8,229 nucleotides of DNA from Microscillaceae bacterium (GTDB lineage: Bacteria > Bacteroidota > Bacteroidia > Cytophagales > Microscillaceae), in NCBI GenBank assembly GCA_003449595.1, contig DMHB01000264.1, positions 1 to 8,229 of the forward strand, written 5' to 3'. Below the pieces are notes generated by a model. The model was not told the DNA's origin. It saw only the letters and a program-made list of their open reading frames with translations, and searched no databases. Made by a program: the position numbers and the translations under genes. Below are positions 6,783-8,229 of the stretch, piece by piece. Each line of letters starts with the position of its first letter. Position 1 is the first letter of the stretch.

Positions 6783-7922
6783 TTATTTTATAAAATCGCT
6801 TGTTTCAATGGTTGGGGTAGCAGGAACTTGTTTTTTCTTTTGGCGCTTCGGTCGATGCGGGCGCGAAGTAAAAATTTCGTCTCCCATCAAAATACTGATA
6901 GGATGAAGTTCGACATAAGCAGAGCAAACTTCTTTGATAATGGCAGCCATAGGCAGGGCGATGATCATTCCTGCAATTCCCCATACAAAACCTCCCAAAA
7001 AAAGTGCAATGATGCTGATGATTGGATTGAGATTGACTCCGCCGCCTACAATTTTTGGAGTTAGAAAATTATCATCAATAAATTGAATACATACAAAAAG
7101 TGTCAGTACGGCTGCCGGATAGGCCAAACTATTGTAGTTGAGCAAGGCATACAAACAAGGGATAAAAGCACCAAATGTGGTGCCTACATATGGGATAACA
7201 GCCATCAATGAAGCTAAAAATCCAAAGAAAAAAGGATAATCTATGCCAATGAAATAAAGGCCAAGGCTATTCAATATGCCGATGAGTAAAATGACCAAGC
7301 CTAAGTTGAATATGTATTTTTTGCCAATATTTTGTACCGATTTCAGCATTTTTAAAAAAGGGGGCAGCTTGGTGTCAGGCACAAAACTACTCAGGGCTGT
7401 AATGATTGAATCGCGATAAATCAATATTAAAATCGCATAAATAGGAATCATCCCTATCATTGAAAGTGTTAAACCCGCAAATCCAATGGTTTCAGGCACG
7501 ATCGAGCTGTTGAAAAGCCAGTTGTAAAGTTGTTGTGTAGATTTGTCAATATCGGGAATTTGCACGAAGGGAAGATAACTTTGTAACAGGTTTTCTAAGC
7601 GGTCGGTAAGTTGCTGCAACTTTTGCCCGAAGCCTTCAAAGGCTAACATAATGCTGATGATTTGGGCAGAGAAAAAAATCGTTATTCCCGAAGTCAAACT
7701 CAATAAAATGATAAATGTAAACACCGAAGCCCATAAACGAACCATTCCCCAACGCTCTAAACGCTTGCAAAGCGGGAGTAAAATAAAAGCCAATAATCCG
7801 CCGAAGGTAATAGGAATGAGCAATACCTGTGCCCAATCTAATATGACAACCAGCGCAATAAGACTGATAAGCCAGTAGGAAAAGTAATGTACTGAAAAAT
7901 GTAATTTTGGAGCTTCTTCCAT
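6783..7922 (-). CDS. AI-2E/PerM-family membrane permease
   Basis: This is a 379-residue polytopic inner-membrane protein of the AI-2E transporter (PerM/UPF0118) family. Members are varied: some export autoinducer-2, others are Na+(Li+)/H+ antiporters, and most are uncharacterised, so no substrate is claimed. Hydrophobic segments lie near 13-50 and 62-95, followed by a soluble amphipathic region at 97-140, then several more between 145 and 330. Family signatures are the I-D-Y-P-F-F-F-G-F-L-A-S segment at 227-238 with I-P-Y-V-G-T near 243-248, the F-I-D-D-N-F-L-T-P-K-I-V-G block at 281-293, N-L-N-P-I-I at 297-302, and the glycine-rich G-G-F-V-W-G-I-A-G-M at 310-319 with A-L-P at 322-324. The C-terminus is short, basic and Pro-rich (354-370). 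The ATG at 7922 follows the gatC stop by 15 bases, and the stop is 3 bases before purD, so the three genes are very probably cotranscribed. Confidence 0.9.
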   Translation of the reverse strand: MEEAPKLHFSVHYFSYWLISLIALVVILDWAQVLLIPITFGGLLAFILLPLCKRLERWGMVRLWASVFTFIILLSLTSGITIFFSAQIISIMLAFEGFGQKLQQLTDRLENLLQSYLPFVQIPDIDKSTQQLYNWLFNSSIVPETIGFAGLTLSMIGMIPIYAILILIYRDSIITALSSFVPDTKLPPFLKMLKSVQNIGKKYIFNLGLVILLIGILNSLGLYFIGIDYPFFFGFLASLMAVIPYVGTTFGAFIPCLYALLNYNSLAYPAAVLTLFVCIQFIDDNFLTPKIVGGGVNLNPIISIIALFLGGFVWGIAGMIIALPMAAIIKEVCSAYVELHPISILMGDEIFTSRPHRPKRQKKKQVPATPTIETSDFIK

Positions 7923-7937
7923 ACACGCTGTGTAAAA

Positions 7938-8229
7938 CTAAGCGATGATATTGGGCACAACAAAGTGGTTCATTTCAACCTGTGGGGCATTTTGTAGCCC
8001 TTGGTTATCAGTAAAAAAACGTACTATCTCGTCTTCGCGCCAAGCGTTGACTACCTCACTGATATGATGCAATGGGGTGATGTCGTCAGTATTCAATTCG
8101 TTGAGTTTGGCAGCCCATTCTAAGATTTGGTTCAAAGCATCGAGCATTGCTGCTTCTTGCGCTTGTGGCAAATGCAAACGCGCCCGATGGGCTAATGTTT
8201 GGAGTTGGTTGGTATCGAGTAGAGGAGTC
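7938..8229 (-). CDS. gatC: Asp-tRNA(Asn)/Glu-tRNA(Gln) amidotransferase subunit C (5' partial)
   Basis: GatC is the small stabilising subunit of the GatCAB amidotransferase, which converts misacylated Glu-tRNA(Gln) or Asp-tRNA(Asn) to Gln-tRNA(Gln) or Asn-tRNA(Asn). The frame is open to the right edge and gives at least 96 residues, close to the full family length of about 95-100, so only a few residues should be missing. The visible start reads T-P-L-L-D-T-N-Q-L-Q-T-L-A-H-R-A-R-L, matching the L-A-x-L-A-R-L motif of GatC N-termini. Next comes the L-N-Q-I-L helix, then the L-N-T-D-D-I-T-P-L linker. The segment W-R-E-D-E at about 63-67 and A-P-Q with F-V-V-P-N-I-I at the end are the C-terminal family pattern. 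A TTG at 8177 could be mistaken for the start, but it would remove the L-A-x-L-A-R-L helix. gatA and gatB are not in the window; they are often unlinked in this phylum. Confidence 0.9.
   Translation of the reverse strand, partial: TPLLDTNQLQTLAHRARLHLPQAQEAAMLDALNQILEWAAKLNELNTDDITPLHHISEVVNAWREDEIVRFFTDNQGLQNAPQVEMNHFVVPNIIA

Noticed and set aside
7636..7926. 96-codon - strand frame overlapping the start of the AI-2E-family gene
   Set aside because: It is in another frame of the same strand over a clear family N-terminus. Its translation shows no recognisable features.
7923..7933. Small inverted repeat ACAC-GCT-GTGT between gatC and the permease gene
   Set aside because: The stem is four base pairs with no T run, in a 15-base intra-operon gap. 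It is too short to support a terminator or operator.
7938..8177. Complete 79-residue gatC starting at TTG 8177
   Set aside because: The frame stays open to the right edge, and the extra residues contain the conserved L-A-x-L-A-R-L helix of GatC.
1..8229. Search for tRNA or rRNA genes, CRISPR repeats, insertion sequences, phage or defence genes
   Set aside because: None was seen by eye. Nearly all sequence is accounted for by conserved chromosomal genes with short gaps.

Overview
The window looks like chromosomal core sequence from a member of the Bacteroidota. The strongest pointer is gldH, a gliding-motility lipoprotein family essentially confined to that phylum, directly downstream of a RicT/PSP1 protein with a Cys-rich N-terminus of the type I recall from the same phylum. 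The AT-rich leaders with no clear Shine-Dalgarno sequence agree with this. The genus cannot be told from the sequence.

Layout. The left edge holds the 3' end of smc on the + strand (1-915). Everything to its right is on the - strand. Read in the direction of transcription, from the right edge leftwards, the order is: gatC (5' end just outside the window), an AI-2E/PerM-family membrane permease, purD, ricT, gldH, a LON substrate-binding-domain protein, and a CPA2 monovalent cation:proton antiporter that converges on smc. Gaps along this run are 15, 3, 19, 1, 87 and 157 bases. gatC to gldH therefore looks like one tightly packed operon, the LON-domain gene may belong to it, and the antiporter is probably transcribed separately. 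The smc and antiporter stop codons are only 9 bases apart, with an inverted repeat that could serve as a shared terminator.

Functions. The operon mixes housekeeping roles: tRNA amidation (GatC), purine synthesis (PurD), a RicT-type protein linked to RNA processing in Bacillus, and an envelope lipoprotein (GldH). No obvious pathway joins them. There are no RNA genes, mobile elements, CRISPR arrays, phage genes or toxin/defence systems, and no gene-free stretch longer than 157 bases. I found no new biological system.

The points most worth a second look are gene-model problems. The LON-domain gene carries an apparent one-base frameshift in a homopolymer near its start. gldH most plausibly starts at a TTG one base after the ricT stop, not at the far-upstream ATG. 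gatC runs off the right edge and should not be started at an internal TTG.
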